Below are positions 17,249 to 25,968 of a stretch of 64,000 bases of DNA, piece by piece. The stretch is from an uncultured Alistipes sp. (GTDB lineage: Bacteria; Bacteroidota; Bacteroidia; Bacteroidales; UBA932). The notes beneath the pieces are model-generated. The model ran no database searches and was not told where the DNA came from. It was given only the letters and a program-made list of their open reading frames with translations. The position numbers and the translations under genes were made by a program. The first letter of the stretch is position 1. The number at the start of each line of letters is the position of its first letter. The DNA lies in assembly GCA_900550465.1 (NCBI GenBank), contig URSC01000001.1, positions 218,263-282,262 of the forward strand, given 5' to 3'.

Positions 17249-17857
17249 ATGAAGGTACTTTTAATCAACGGAAGCCCGAGAAGCAATGGGAATACATTCA
17301 CGGCCCTGAAGGAAGTGGCCGGGGCCCTCGGGGCGGAGGGAGTGGAAACTGAGATAGTGTCAATAGGGGCGAATGCCGTCCAGGGCTGCATCGCCTGCCG
17401 CAAGTGCGCGGAGCTGGGACGCTGCGTGTTCAATGACGGACTCTACAGCAGTATATGGGAAAAACTCCGGACGGCGGACGGCATCGTCATCGGCTCTCCG
17501 GTATATTACGCCGGGCCAAACGGTTCGCTCTGTGCCCTGCTGGACCGGCTATTCTATTCGGCCGCACAGCTGCTGGAGTACAAGCCGGCCGCAGCGGTGG
17601 CTGTCTGCCGCAGGGGAGGAGCCAGCGCGGCATTGGACCGTCTGAACAAATATTTTTCCATCAGCAATATGCCGGTGGTCAGCTCCCAGTACTGGAATAT
17701 CGCATACGGCTCTCAGCCCGGCGAGGCGGCCCGGGATGCCGAGGGCATGCAGACCATGCGCACTCTCGGCCGCAACATGGCCTGGGTGCTGAAAGGCCTG
17801 AAGACGCAGCCCCTGCCCAGGAAAGAGCCCGCCGTCAAGACCAACTTCGTCCGATAG
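17249..17857 (+). CDS. NADPH-dependent FMN reductase / flavodoxin-fold oxidoreductase
   Basis: A 202-residue flavodoxin-like protein. The N-terminal INGSPRSNGNT is the FMN-phosphate loop, and GSPVYYAGPNGSLCALLDRLFY is the second flavin-contact region. A Cys-x2-Cys-x5-Cys cluster (CIACRKCAELGRC, about residues 49-61) is common in this family and may be redox-active or bind metal. It is cytoplasmic and reduces quinones, iron or other acceptors in relatives; the substrate here is unknown. A TAAATTTG box lies 24 bases upstream of the ATG. Confidence 0.85.
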   Translation: MKVLLINGSPRSNGNTFTALKEVAGALGAEGVETEIVSIGANAVQGCIACRKCAELGRCVFNDGLYSSIWEKLRTADGIVIGSPVYYAGPNGSLCALLDRLFYSAAQLLEYKPAAAVAVCRRGGASAALDRLNKYFSISNMPVVSSQYWNIAYGSQPGEAARDAEGMQTMRTLGRNMAWVLKGLKTQPLPRKEPAVKTNFVR

Positions 17858-17909
17858 TCAGTAAGCGGCGGAATCCGTAAAATGGGACTGAATGTCCTTA
17901 CAGGCGGAA

Positions 17910-18231
17910 AGTCTGTAATGTAGGTAATCTGGCATTCTACTGAATGATAGTAAATTAGGCAGTTTTGACAGAAACAGACTGAAGAGTAGGACTTGAGCAT
18001 GTGAATCTAAACACCAGTCATAGAGGCACTGTAGCGGGGGTAGATATTTTTTGACTCTTTTTATCAGGTTAGTCTGTAATTTTTGTACTGGGTGTAAGTG
18101 TTGGAAAATTAGTTTTCTATGTAAAATATGAGGGCAACAGACTGTCCGTTTCCACCCTCAGTCTGTTATTTCATATTCGGACTCAATTCGTTTAATTTCA
18201 GCACTTTAGCACAAAAAGAGCAAAACAGACT
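17910..18231. repeat. Six-fold heptamer repeat AGTCTGT/ACAGACT in a non-coding stretch
   Basis: The 410-base space between two convergent genes (17858-18267) has no supported gene. It contains AGTCTGT at 17910, 18071 and 18160 and its reverse complement at 17974, 18137 and 18225. They form three head-to-head pairs with start-to-start spacing of 64, 66 and 65 bases. The neighbouring inner copies at 18136-18144 and 18159-18167 also form a 9-bp stem with a 14-base loop. The sequences between paired heptamers are AT-rich and not alike. Function is unknown. Confidence 0.6.
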
Positions 18232-18267
18232 CTTCGAAGCCGAAGCCATCCCGCTGTGGGTCTACGG

Positions 18268-19038
18268 CTATAGATTCTTGCTGCGACGGAAGGCACTGGG
18301 AGTAAGGCCTGATTCCTCCTTGAACCAGCGGCAGAAGAAGGATTCGTTGGGAAAATGCAGGGTGTCGCTGATCTGGCGGACGGAGAGGTCCGTGGAGTTG
18401 AGCAGGGCCTTGGCCTCGATGAGGACGCGCTCGCGGATGATGCGGCCTGGGCTTTTGCCGGAGGCGGCCTTGACCTGGCGGGCGAAGGAGGAGGTGGATA
18501 TCTGCAGGAAGCCCCTGACCACATTCCCCCTGACCCGCTGCTCAGTGAATCGGTATATCCCCTTTACGGCCCTGTACAGCCGGATATAGTTGCTCATGGC
18601 CTCCTCTTCCAGATGCACCGTTACTGGAAAAGCCCGGTGCTGGATGAGCGAGGGCACCTCCGACGTGGAGCACTGCAGGTATTCGACATCATGCCCGTCA
18701 GTGAAGGCCATTGCTATGATTTTCAGATCGGAAGAGCACATCATGGATTCAACTACCGAACCTGACTGCACTATCAGGGCATCGCCGGCAGAGACCTGGT
18801 ACTGTCTGCCGTTGACCGAGGCCGTCAGCTGTCCGCGTACCACTACGACAGCGGCTGTAAATGAGAGCTTGTAGGGGAATCGGTTGATATCCTGCTGTGC
18901 CTCCCCGTCCGAGACATACGAGGTGAGAGTCCGGTCATCATCCAGATTGTCATCCAAGAAGATGTCCCGGTCTATGGCAAGGCTCTTTCCGAGTTCGTGG
19001 AACAGCTCGAGACGTATCAGCGGCAGTGTCTTTTTCAT
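18268..19038 (-). CDS. AraC-family transcriptional regulator
   Basis: A 256-residue regulator with an N-terminal cupin-like ligand domain (VVVVRGQLTASVNGRQYQVSAGDALIVQSGSV, about residues 63-95) and a C-terminal AraC DNA-binding domain (FLQISTSSFARQVKAASGKSP and LSVRQISDTLHFPNESFFCRWFKEESG, about residues 175-250). There is no close partner: the Fic gene upstream runs on the same strand five bases away but has different base composition. The downstream side faces the heptamer-repeat region, which might contain operator sites, though nothing proves this. Confidence 0.85.
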   Translation of the reverse strand: MKKTLPLIRLELFHELGKSLAIDRDIFLDDNLDDDRTLTSYVSDGEAQQDINRFPYKLSFTAAVVVVRGQLTASVNGRQYQVSAGDALIVQSGSVVESMMCSSDLKIIAMAFTDGHDVEYLQCSTSEVPSLIQHRAFPVTVHLEEEAMSNYIRLYRAVKGIYRFTEQRVRGNVVRGFLQISTSSFARQVKAASGKSPGRIIRERVLIEAKALLNSTDLSVRQISDTLHFPNESFFCRWFKEESGLTPSAFRRSKNL

Positions 19039-19043
19039 GAGAA

Positions 19044-19937
19044 TCAGTCATTCTGTTCGTAATAATAAGAGTAGTCTATTCCCTTCATAAACATCTCGCG
19101 GTCATCAATCTTAGTGGTCAATGCGGGCTTTACCAAGGCTTTGATGTGAGTGCCGTCCGTCACACTTTCACGCATGGCTGCCAAATATTCGTTCTTATCT
19201 ATCTGACTCCAATCCACACACCTTTTGAGTGACCGTTTTAGCATCAAGTCAAGCCAAATACGGGTAGCACGGCCATTTCCTTCCATGAAAGGATGGGCCA
19301 CATTCATCTCGATATATTTGTCCATAATCTCATCGAAAGTGGTTTCCGGCATATGCTCAATTACTTGGAGTGTTTCGGGGAAATGCAGGCAATTTGCAAA
19401 AGTAAATCCTCCTTTTGAGATATTCTTTGTGCGTACCTGTCCAGCAAAATCGTATAACCCTCCAAAGATATAGGCATGAATCTGTTGCAGACATTTTAAA
19501 CTGCCGGGCTCAAGAGCACGCAACAGGCCGCTTTCATATAACTGATAAGCCTTTTTCCGGCTTTGGCCGTCTAACGTATTGTCGCTATAGGTGAACCAAT
19601 CAAGGAATTCGTTTGCCCTGTTATTGGGATAATGTTTAGCAAGTAGGGCTACATTCTCACTATTAAGCACATCTGCCACACGTGATTTCCCATCCGGAGC
19701 TTCAAATTTGAACCTGTGAGTGTCACTCACGAGTTGAATGCCTTCCTGCTTCAGCTTCCGCTTCAGCCATCGCCAATAGTTTCCAGCCTTCGTATAATCC
19801 GGCTCATTATTGATAGCCCGGACAATATCGGTCGCCGAGAACCACCAGCAGTTATTCTCATCATCCCATACAGCCCGTACTTCCCAGTCATTAAAGAAAC
19901 GGATGGATTTCTTTGGTTGTCTTTTTATCTCTTCCAT
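19044..19937 (-). CDS. Fic-domain protein with Bro-N-like N-terminal domain
   Basis: Probable AMP-transferase (or related nucleotidyl modifier) with regulatory or toxin function. The 297-residue protein has an N-terminal Bro-N-like region (about residues 10-110, IRFFNDWEVRAVWDDENNCWWFSATDIVRAI) and a Fic domain (about 150-270) with the complete active site HPFMEGNGRATRIW. The C-terminus ends YSYYYEQND; SYYYEQ resembles the inhibitory (S/T)xxxE(G/N) motif of class III Fic proteins, where it blocks the ATP site. An upstream in-frame extension is possible but lies in the promoter region, so I start at MEEIKRQPKK. The DNA is clearly AT-richer than both neighbours, which suggests acquisition by transfer. 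No separate antitoxin is visible. Confidence 0.85.
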   Translation of the reverse strand: MEEIKRQPKKSIRFFNDWEVRAVWDDENNCWWFSATDIVRAINNEPDYTKAGNYWRWLKRKLKQEGIQLVSDTHRFKFEAPDGKSRVADVLNSENVALLAKHYPNNRANEFLDWFTYSDNTLDGQSRKKAYQLYESGLLRALEPGSLKCLQQIHAYIFGGLYDFAGQVRTKNISKGGFTFANCLHFPETLQVIEHMPETTFDEIMDKYIEMNVAHPFMEGNGRATRIWLDLMLKRSLKRCVDWSQIDKNEYLAAMRESVTDGTHIKALVKPALTTKIDDREMFMKGIDYSYYYEQND

Positions 19938-20063
19938 AAATGCAAATTTAGCAAAAAGTTCCAAACAGGACAATTTTAGTATCATCAAGACAATGTAATA
20001 TGTCCTGATTGGCAGATAATTTGCAAAATACACAGGTGTAACACGTGGCAAATAAACAAAGCA

Positions 20064-21674
20064 ATGGATAGAATTTTAGAGCAAAACGACACACTTTTCA
20101 AGCTGTTCGAATACTCCGCAGCAAGATGGCACGGACGCCCGATGGCATCGTATATCGACGGCACTCAGGCCTACACCTACTGCTCGTTCCAGGAGAAGGT
20201 CCTGAAGATGTCCGTCCTGCTGGCCCGTCATCATGTCTACGGCGGCAAGGTGGCCATCCTGGCCGAGAACTGCCCCAACTGGACGGTGGCCTTCTTCGCC
20301 AGTGCCGCCATGGGCCGTATAGCCGTGCCCATCCTTCCAGCCAGTTCGCAGATGGAGGTGTCGAACATCCTGGATCACTCCGAGTCGGAGGCCCTCTTCG
20401 TTTCAGCACGTCAGTTGCGAAAAGTAGAGGAGGGTCTGCGCAAGAAGATGAAACTCATCGTAGACATCGATACGCTCGATGTCATCTCCACCCAGAATAA
20501 CGGAGAAACGGAACAGAACAGGAAAGTGGCGGCACGGAATGCCGCTCCACAGCCCAACGACCTCGCTGTCATTATCTACACTTCGGGTACATCCGGCTCC
20601 CCGAAAGGGGTTATGCTCAGCCATGGAAATCTCATACACAGCATCCTGGAGGCCTGGCATGCTCAGAAAGCAGGTTATAGGGACAGGTGGCTTTCGATAC
20701 TGCCGATGGCTCACGCCTACGAGATGGCCCTCGGGATGCTGTATCCTCTAAGCGTCGGTGCCCAGGTGTATTATCTGAAAGGAATGCCCGTACCGTCGGT
20801 GCTTTTAGAGGCCATGAGGCAGGTCCGCCCGACCATCATCCTGACCGTCCCGCTCATCATCGAGAAGGTCTACAAATCGGTATGCCGGACGGTGGATGCC
20901 GACAGGCGCCTTAGCCTGATGCGGCGCCGCGCTCCCTGGCTGCTGGACATCCTTCTCGGGGCGAAACTTCGGAAAATGACGGGCGGCTGCCTGAAGTTCT
21001 TCGGTATCGGCGGAGCGAAGCTCAGTCCCGGGGTGGAGGCCTTCCTGCACCGGATACATTTCCCATACGCCATCGGCTACGGCCTGACGGAGACGGCGCC
21101 GCTGGTATGCAACGCCTGTATGGGCAGGACCCGGGTAGGCTCCATCGGGATACCGGCATACGGGGTGGAGGTCCGTCTGGACAATGTGGATCCTGCGACG
21201 GGAGAGGGGGAGATAGTGGCCCGGGGCCGCAATGTGATGCTGGGCTATTACAAGGACCCCTCCCGCACGGCAAAGGCAATCCGGCAGGACGGATGGTTCC
21301 ATACAGGAGACCTTGCGGCAATGGACGCCAAGGGTCGGTTCTACATCCGCGGGAGGCTCAACAACGTCATCCTCGGAGCCACCGGAGAGAACATTTACCC
21401 CGAAGAAATAGAATTTGTAATCAACTCATACCCAGGGGTGGGAGAGTCCTTGGTAGTGGAGCGGGGCAGGGACCTCGTCGGACTGGTCCACATGGAGGAG
21501 GGGGCCGAGCACGGCTCATTGGCCGATGCCGCCAAGTCCATTCTCGAATACGTCAACAAACGGGTTAACAAGCAGAGCACCCTCGCCCGTATCGAGATGC
21601 TCACCGAACCCTTCAAGAAGACCGCGACCCAGAAGATCCGCCGCTTTCTCTACATGACCCCCTCACACGCATAA
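20064..21674 (+). CDS. Long-chain fatty-acid--CoA ligase / AMP-binding enzyme
   Basis: A 536-residue acyl-activating enzyme that forms acyl-adenylate and then acyl-CoA at the inner face of the membrane. The P-loop YTSGTSGSPKGV (about residue 173), the GYGLTETAPLV motif (about residue 345), the hinge motif GDLAAMDAKGRFYIRGR (about 417) and ENIYPEEIE are all present. The length is slightly below that of FadD-type ligases but complete. It is a single gene on GC-rich DNA, followed by a terminator. The substrate is probably a fatty acid, but other carboxylic acids cannot be excluded. Confidence 0.85.
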   Translation: MDRILEQNDTLFKLFEYSAARWHGRPMASYIDGTQAYTYCSFQEKVLKMSVLLARHHVYGGKVAILAENCPNWTVAFFASAAMGRIAVPILPASSQMEVSNILDHSESEALFVSARQLRKVEEGLRKKMKLIVDIDTLDVISTQNNGETEQNRKVAARNAAPQPNDLAVIIYTSGTSGSPKGVMLSHGNLIHSILEAWHAQKAGYRDRWLSILPMAHAYEMALGMLYPLSVGAQVYYLKGMPVPSVLLEAMRQVRPTIILTVPLIIEKVYKSVCRTVDADRRLSLMRRRAPWLLDILLGAKLRKMTGGCLKFFGIGGAKLSPGVEAFLHRIHFPYAIGYGLTETAPLVCNACMGRTRVGSIGIPAYGVEVRLDNVDPATGEGEIVARGRNVMLGYYKDPSRTAKAIRQDGWFHTGDLAAMDAKGRFYIRGRLNNVILGATGENIYPEEIEFVINSYPGVGESLVVERGRDLVGLVHMEEGAEHGSLADAAKSILEYVNKRVNKQSTLARIEMLTEPFKKTATQKIRRFLYMTPSHA

Positions 21675-21702
21675 GTACTTACTCTTTATTCCGTACTTCG
21701 AG

Positions 21703-21780
21703 TCACCGGAGCAGGATCTCAGTCCGTATCAGTTAGGACAATGTGGTTTTAGTGTCCAGTTTCTCCGGTGATTCTTTTTT
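21703..21780 (+). terminator. Probable terminator after the acyl-CoA ligase
   Basis: Stem TCACCGGAG / CTCCGGTGA (21703-21711 and 21763-21771) with a long loop that contains its own small GGACA...TGTCC hairpin, followed by TTCTTTTTT. It separates the ligase from the riboswitch unit. Confidence 0.6.
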
Positions 21781-21895
21781 GGTGAAAACGGAAATTTGTC
21801 AGGACCGCAGGATTTTCAGTGTATTTTCCAGCCCACTGTTGAAAACTTGTTAAGAAGTATTTTCCCCTATGGCGCAGATATGCGGTTAAATCTTA

Positions 21896-21903
21896 TACAT
21901 TTG
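21896..21903 (+). promoter_or_regulatory. -7 box upstream of cobalamin riboswitch 1
   Basis: TACATTTG fits TAnnTTTG and lies just before the aptamer, so the transcript would begin at its 5' strand. No convincing TTTG is seen at the -33 position. Confidence 0.5.
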
Positions 21904-21906
21904 CGG

Positions 21907-22086
21907 ACGAATCGGGTTCCGGAAGGGACATCCGTCCCGGAGGATGAAAAGGGAACTCCTGTGAGAATCAGGGACTATACCCGTAGCTGTAAGTTCCGTA
22001 ATCAAGCCGTACTTTCTATAGGCCACTGTCTGAGACATGACGGGAAGGCGTGCGGCTGGAACGAGTCAGAAGACCTGCCCGGTCGT
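21907..22086 (+). promoter_or_regulatory. Cobalamin (B12) riboswitch 1, upstream of nrdD
   Basis: RNA aptamer that binds adenosylcobalamin and turns the downstream operon off. Conserved blocks seen in order are GGGAACTCCTGTGAGAATC, the CCCGTAGCTGTAAG segment, GCCACTG, GGGAAGGC and GTCAGAAGACCTGCC. The closing helix pairs ACGA..CGGG (21907-21916) with CCCGGTCGT (22078-22086). About 130 bases separate it from the likely nrdD start, enough for an expression platform; I could not define its exact terminator or sequestering hairpin. It is the only regulatory signal of the nrdD / nrdG-btuF / btuC / btuD operon. Confidence 0.93.
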
Positions 22087-22213
22087 ATTACAGGTGCGAG
22101 CCTTCGGGAACAGAGGCGGGCCGGCGATGACTCTCATGTACAATGACACTGTCCTCAATCGGTATGCTTCGGGCTCTGCCTGGCAATATGGAAATCTTAA
22201 TAAGCATAACGAT

Positions 22214-24304
22214 ATGAGCGCATCAGAAATCAAAATCGTAAAGAGGGACGGCAAGGAAGTTCCGTTCTCTATCGGGAAAATCCGCCTGGCGGTATCCAAG
22301 GCTTTCCTGTCAGTCGGGGCATACGCCACCGACGAGGATCTTACGGCTGTACTCAGCCGGGTGCACATCTATGACGGTATAACCGTAGAAGAAATTCAGA
22401 ATCAGGTGGAAACAGCTCTGATGGCGGAGAAATACTTCGCTGTTGCCAAGAGTTACATGCTCTACCGCCAGAGGCATACTGAGGACCGGGAAGACAGGCG
22501 CAAGCTGGAGTTCCTGCTCGACTACTGCAATGCGCAGAACGCCGCTACCGGCTCAAAATACGATGCCAACGCCAATGTGGAGCACAAGAACATAGCCACC
22601 CTCATCGGCGAGCTGCCCAAGCAGAACTTCATCCGCGTGAACCGCCGCATGCTCACTGACCGTATCCGGGAGATGTACGGCAAGGAGCTTGCCGACAGGT
22701 ATCTCTACCTGCTGAACAATCATTTCATATACAAGAACGACGAAACCTCGATGGCCAACTACTGCGCCTCGATCACCATGTACCCGTGGCTGCTCAACGG
22801 TACGATAGACATAGGGGGCAACTCTACCTGTCCCACGAACCTCAAGTCTTTCTGCGGCGGCTTCATCAATATGGTATTCATGGTATCCTCGATGCTCTCA
22901 GGAGCCTGCGCCACTCCGGAGTTCCTGATGTACATGGACTATTTTATCCGGCAGGAATACGGGGATGACTACTGGCGGCATCCGGACGAGGTGGTGGACC
23001 TTTCCTCACACCGCCGCAGCATCGACAAGGTGATTACCGACTGCTTCGAGCAGGTAGTGTATTCCATCAACCAGCCCACCGGTGCCCGCAACTACCAGGC
23101 AGTATTCTGGAACATCTCCTACTATGACCGTTATTATTTCGAGGCTCTCTTCGGAGAGTTCCGTTTCCCAGACGGCAGTCAGCCGCAGTGGGCCTCCCTG
23201 TCCTGGCTGCAGAAGCGCTTTATGAAGTGGTTCAACCGGGAGCGCACCCGCACGGTGCTCACATTCCCGGTAGAAACCATGGCCCTGCTTTCAAAAGACG
23301 ATGACGTAATGGATCCGGAATGGGGAGATTTTACAGCTCAGATGTATTCCGAGGGACATTCGTTCTTCACCTATATCAGTGACAACGCGGACTCCCTCTC
23401 ATCCTGTTGCCGTCTCCGCAACGAGATACAGGATAATGGGTTCAGCTATACTCTCGGGGCAGGAGGGGTGTCCACCGGCTCGAAGAGCGTCCTGACCATC
23501 AATCTCAACCGCTGCATCCAGCACGCCGCCCGCAACGGCATGCACTACATGACATTCCTGCGCGAGGTGACCGACCTGGTCCATAAGGTCCAGACAGCCT
23601 ATAACGAGAACCTGAAATACCTGCAGCAGAAGGGGATGCTGCCACTGTTCGATGCCGGCTACATCAATATGGCCCGTCAGTATCTCACCATAGGGGTGAA
23701 CGGCCTGGTGGAGGCAGCTGAGTTTCTAGGTCTAAGGATTGACGACAATGATGAATACGCTGCATTCGTAGGGGAGGTGCTCGGTATGATAGAGGAGTAC
23801 AACCGCAAATACCGGACCCCGGAGCTGATGTTCAACTGCGAGATGATACCGGCCGAGAATGTGGGGGTCAAGCATGCCAAGTGGGACCGCGAGGACGGTT
23901 ATGCAGTGCCCCGGGACTGCTACAATTCCTATTTCTATAAAGTAGAGGATGACTCTCTCAATGTCATTGACAAATTCCGTCTCCACGGATGCCGCTACAT
24001 ATCCCACCTGACCGGAGGCTCGGCCCTGCACCTCAACCTTGAGGACCATCTGTCCAGGGAACAGTACCGCCAGCTGCTGCGCGTGGCGGCCGTGGAAGGC
24101 TGCAACTATTTTACCTTCAATATTCCCAACACGGTTTGCAACAAATGCGGGCACATCGACAAGCGGTACCTGCACGAGTGCCCCGAATGTCATTCGGACG
24201 ATGTGGATTACCTCACCCGCGTCATCGGCTACATGAAGCGCGTATCCAACTTTTCGGCTGCCAGGCAGAAAGAAGCAGCCAGGAGATATTACGGCACAAT
24301 GTAA
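22214..24304 (+). CDS. nrdD: Anaerobic (class III) ribonucleoside-triphosphate reductase (copy 2)
   Basis: Complete 696-residue glycyl-radical ribonucleotide reductase making dNTPs without oxygen and without B12. Domains: ATP-cone at about residues 3-95 (IKIVKRDGKEVPFSIGKIR), the NRDD catalytic barrel, and near the C-terminus the Zn-binding pairs CNKC and CPEC, followed by RVIGY with the radical Gly at about residue 672. I start at MSASEIKIVK; an upstream in-frame ATG (22127) would add 29 residues of no known family. It is the first gene after cobalamin riboswitch 1, and nrdG-btuF starts 11 bases later. Its codon use matches the GC-rich surroundings, unlike copy 1. A B12 riboswitch in front of a B12-independent enzyme suggests induction when B12 is scarce. 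Confidence 0.96.
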   Translation: MSASEIKIVKRDGKEVPFSIGKIRLAVSKAFLSVGAYATDEDLTAVLSRVHIYDGITVEEIQNQVETALMAEKYFAVAKSYMLYRQRHTEDREDRRKLEFLLDYCNAQNAATGSKYDANANVEHKNIATLIGELPKQNFIRVNRRMLTDRIREMYGKELADRYLYLLNNHFIYKNDETSMANYCASITMYPWLLNGTIDIGGNSTCPTNLKSFCGGFINMVFMVSSMLSGACATPEFLMYMDYFIRQEYGDDYWRHPDEVVDLSSHRRSIDKVITDCFEQVVYSINQPTGARNYQAVFWNISYYDRYYFEALFGEFRFPDGSQPQWASLSWLQKRFMKWFNRERTRTVLTFPVETMALLSKDDDVMDPEWGDFTAQMYSEGHSFFTYISDNADSLSSCCRLRNEIQDNGFSYTLGAGGVSTGSKSVLTINLNRCIQHAARNGMHYMTFLREVTDLVHKVQTAYNENLKYLQQKGMLPLFDAGYINMARQYLTIGVNGLVEAAEFLGLRIDDNDEYAAFVGEVLGMIEEYNRKYRTPELMFNCEMIPAENVGVKHAKWDREDGYAVPRDCYNSYFYKVEDDSLNVIDKFRLHGCRYISHLTGGSALHLNLEDHLSREQYRQLLRVAAVEGCNYFTFNIPNTVCNKCGHIDKRYLHECPECHSDDVDYLTRVIGYMKRVSNFSAARQKEAARRYYGTM

Positions 24305-24315
24305 AGGACGTCCCC

Positions 24316-25962
24316 ATGAGATACTACAACTGCGACATCGTCTTCGCCGAAATTCCGGACGAGACCACTCTGGCAATAAACATAACCGGCTGCCCGAACG
24401 GCTGTCCCGGCTGTCACAGCCCTCACCTTCAGCGTGACGGGGGCACGGAACTGGACGAGACTGAACTGGATTTCCTCCTCAGCCGTTACGGCCGGGACGT
24501 AACATGCATCTGCTTCATGGGCGGAGATGCCAGCCCCCGGGAGGTGGAGCGGCTTGCCGGCTGGCTCCATACCGTGGCCCCGTCCCTGCGTACCGCTTGG
24601 TATTCCGGCCGCAGCGAACTGCCGGAAGATATTGACCCAGCCGTATTCGATTATATCAAGACCGGCCCTTACATCGAAGCACAGGGTCCTCTGACCAGCC
24701 GCACCACCAACCAGCGGCTGTACCGCGTGACAGACGGACATCTGCAGGATATCACAGGACGGTTCTGGAAAAAGAGCCCCTTCCTGTCCGGAACCGTTTC
24801 CGGCATAGTCGCCGTCGTGCTTCTGTGTCTGTGCCTGCTGCTGCCTGCATCCTGCGGACATCGCACCGGGACAACAGCCGGTGAGAGCTCTGCTGCCGCT
24901 GATGCAGGCACACCGCTTCCGGATACCGTTAAGGTTAAATATGCCGAAGGATTCCGACTGATACCGGAGGACGGATATACCCTCCTGGAACTTTCTGACC
25001 CCCAAGCCTCAGACAGCAGTATGGTGACCCGTATCGCCCTGGTACCCAAAGGAACGGATGTCAAGGGCATACCAGGGCAGTATGACATCGTTCGAGTCCC
25101 TGTCTCCAGGGTAGTATGCATGACATCCCTGCAGCTCTCCAACATCCTGCTGCTCGGAAGGGCTGACGCCGTAGTGGGTGTGACATCAGTACGTCATCTG
25201 CATGATTCGGTAATGAACAGCAGAATAGCCCGGGGGAAGACAAGAAGGATAGGCATCGAGGGCAATTTCGACAACGAGGTGATAATGGGTATAGATCCTG
25301 ACCTTATCATCATATCTCCCTACAAGAGGGGAGGGTACGATGCTCTCCGCAATGTCGGGATTCCTTTGCTTCCGCATTACGGATATAAGGAGACAGATCC
25401 ACTGGGTCAGGCAGAATGGATAAAATGCGCAGGAGTACTTCTGGGCTGCTCATCCCTCGCTGATTCACTATTCGACGGCATAGAGCAGAGATACAATGCA
25501 CTGGCAGAGAAGGTCCGCTGTTCGGTCACTGACCGTCCAAAAGTATTCTCAGGGGAGATGCGGGGCGGCAACTGGTATGCCGTGGGAGGCCGGAGCTATC
25601 TCGCCCGTATTTTCAAGGACGCCGGTGCGGATTATTTTCTGAAGGATGACACCCGTTCTGGAGGGGTGGTCATGGACTTCGAGCAAGTGTACTCACAGGC
25701 AGCGGACGCACAGTTCTGGAGGATTCTAAACAGTTTCAACGGACAGTTCTCGTATGCGGCACTAGGAGCAGAAGATGTCCGCTACAAGGATTTCAGGGCA
25801 TGGAAGGAGAGGGGAGTGGTCTACTGCAACCTCAGAGAGGTCCCTTTCTACGAAGTTACGCCGGTGGAGCCGGATGTTGTCCTGGCCGATTTTATCAAGG
25901 CTTTCCATCCGGATCTGCTGCCTGACCATGAACCTGTATATTACGAACTTCTTAAACAATAG
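24316..25962 (+). CDS. Fusion: NrdG radical-SAM activase + BtuF cobalamin-binding protein
   Basis: One 548-residue frame that joins two proteins normally encoded apart. Residues 1-151 are NrdG: the cluster cysteines are C26, C30 and C33 (CPNGCPGC), with FMGGDA and AWYSGR further on. Residue W151 equals the last residue of NrdG copy 1, where a stop follows. Here lysines follow instead, then a hydrophobic segment (about 159-178) ending LLLPASC, a plausible lipobox with Cys180. Residues about 235-548 resemble BtuF, the periplasmic B12-binding protein (VVCMTSLQLSNILLLGRADAVVGV, DPDLIIIS, VMDFEQVYSQ). No ATG occurs between the parts until Met235 or so, after the signal-like segment. If real, NrdG would face the cytoplasm and BtuF the periplasm. 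btuC follows after six bases. Confidence 0.9.
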   Translation: MRYYNCDIVFAEIPDETTLAINITGCPNGCPGCHSPHLQRDGGTELDETELDFLLSRYGRDVTCICFMGGDASPREVERLAGWLHTVAPSLRTAWYSGRSELPEDIDPAVFDYIKTGPYIEAQGPLTSRTTNQRLYRVTDGHLQDITGRFWKKSPFLSGTVSGIVAVVLLCLCLLLPASCGHRTGTTAGESSAAADAGTPLPDTVKVKYAEGFRLIPEDGYTLLELSDPQASDSSMVTRIALVPKGTDVKGIPGQYDIVRVPVSRVVCMTSLQLSNILLLGRADAVVGVTSVRHLHDSVMNSRIARGKTRRIGIEGNFDNEVIMGIDPDLIIISPYKRGGYDALRNVGIPLLPHYGYKETDPLGQAEWIKCAGVLLGCSSLADSLFDGIEQRYNALAEKVRCSVTDRPKVFSGEMRGGNWYAVGGRSYLARIFKDAGADYFLKDDTRSGGVVMDFEQVYSQAADAQFWRILNSFNGQFSYAALGAEDVRYKDFRAWKERGVVYCNLREVPFYEVTPVEPDVVLADFIKAFHPDLLPDHEPVYYELLKQ

Positions 25963-25968
25963 AGAAAG

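Noticed and set aside
17910..18231. CRISPR-like or integron attC array
   Set aside because: The heptamers alternate in orientation and are too short for CRISPR repeats, and no attC core site (GTTRRRY) pattern or cas/integrase gene is near.
24136..24315. Upstream extension of the nrdG-btuF frame
   Set aside because: The first 60 codons are the shadow of the nrdD 3' end; the conserved NrdG N-terminus begins at the ATG at 24316.
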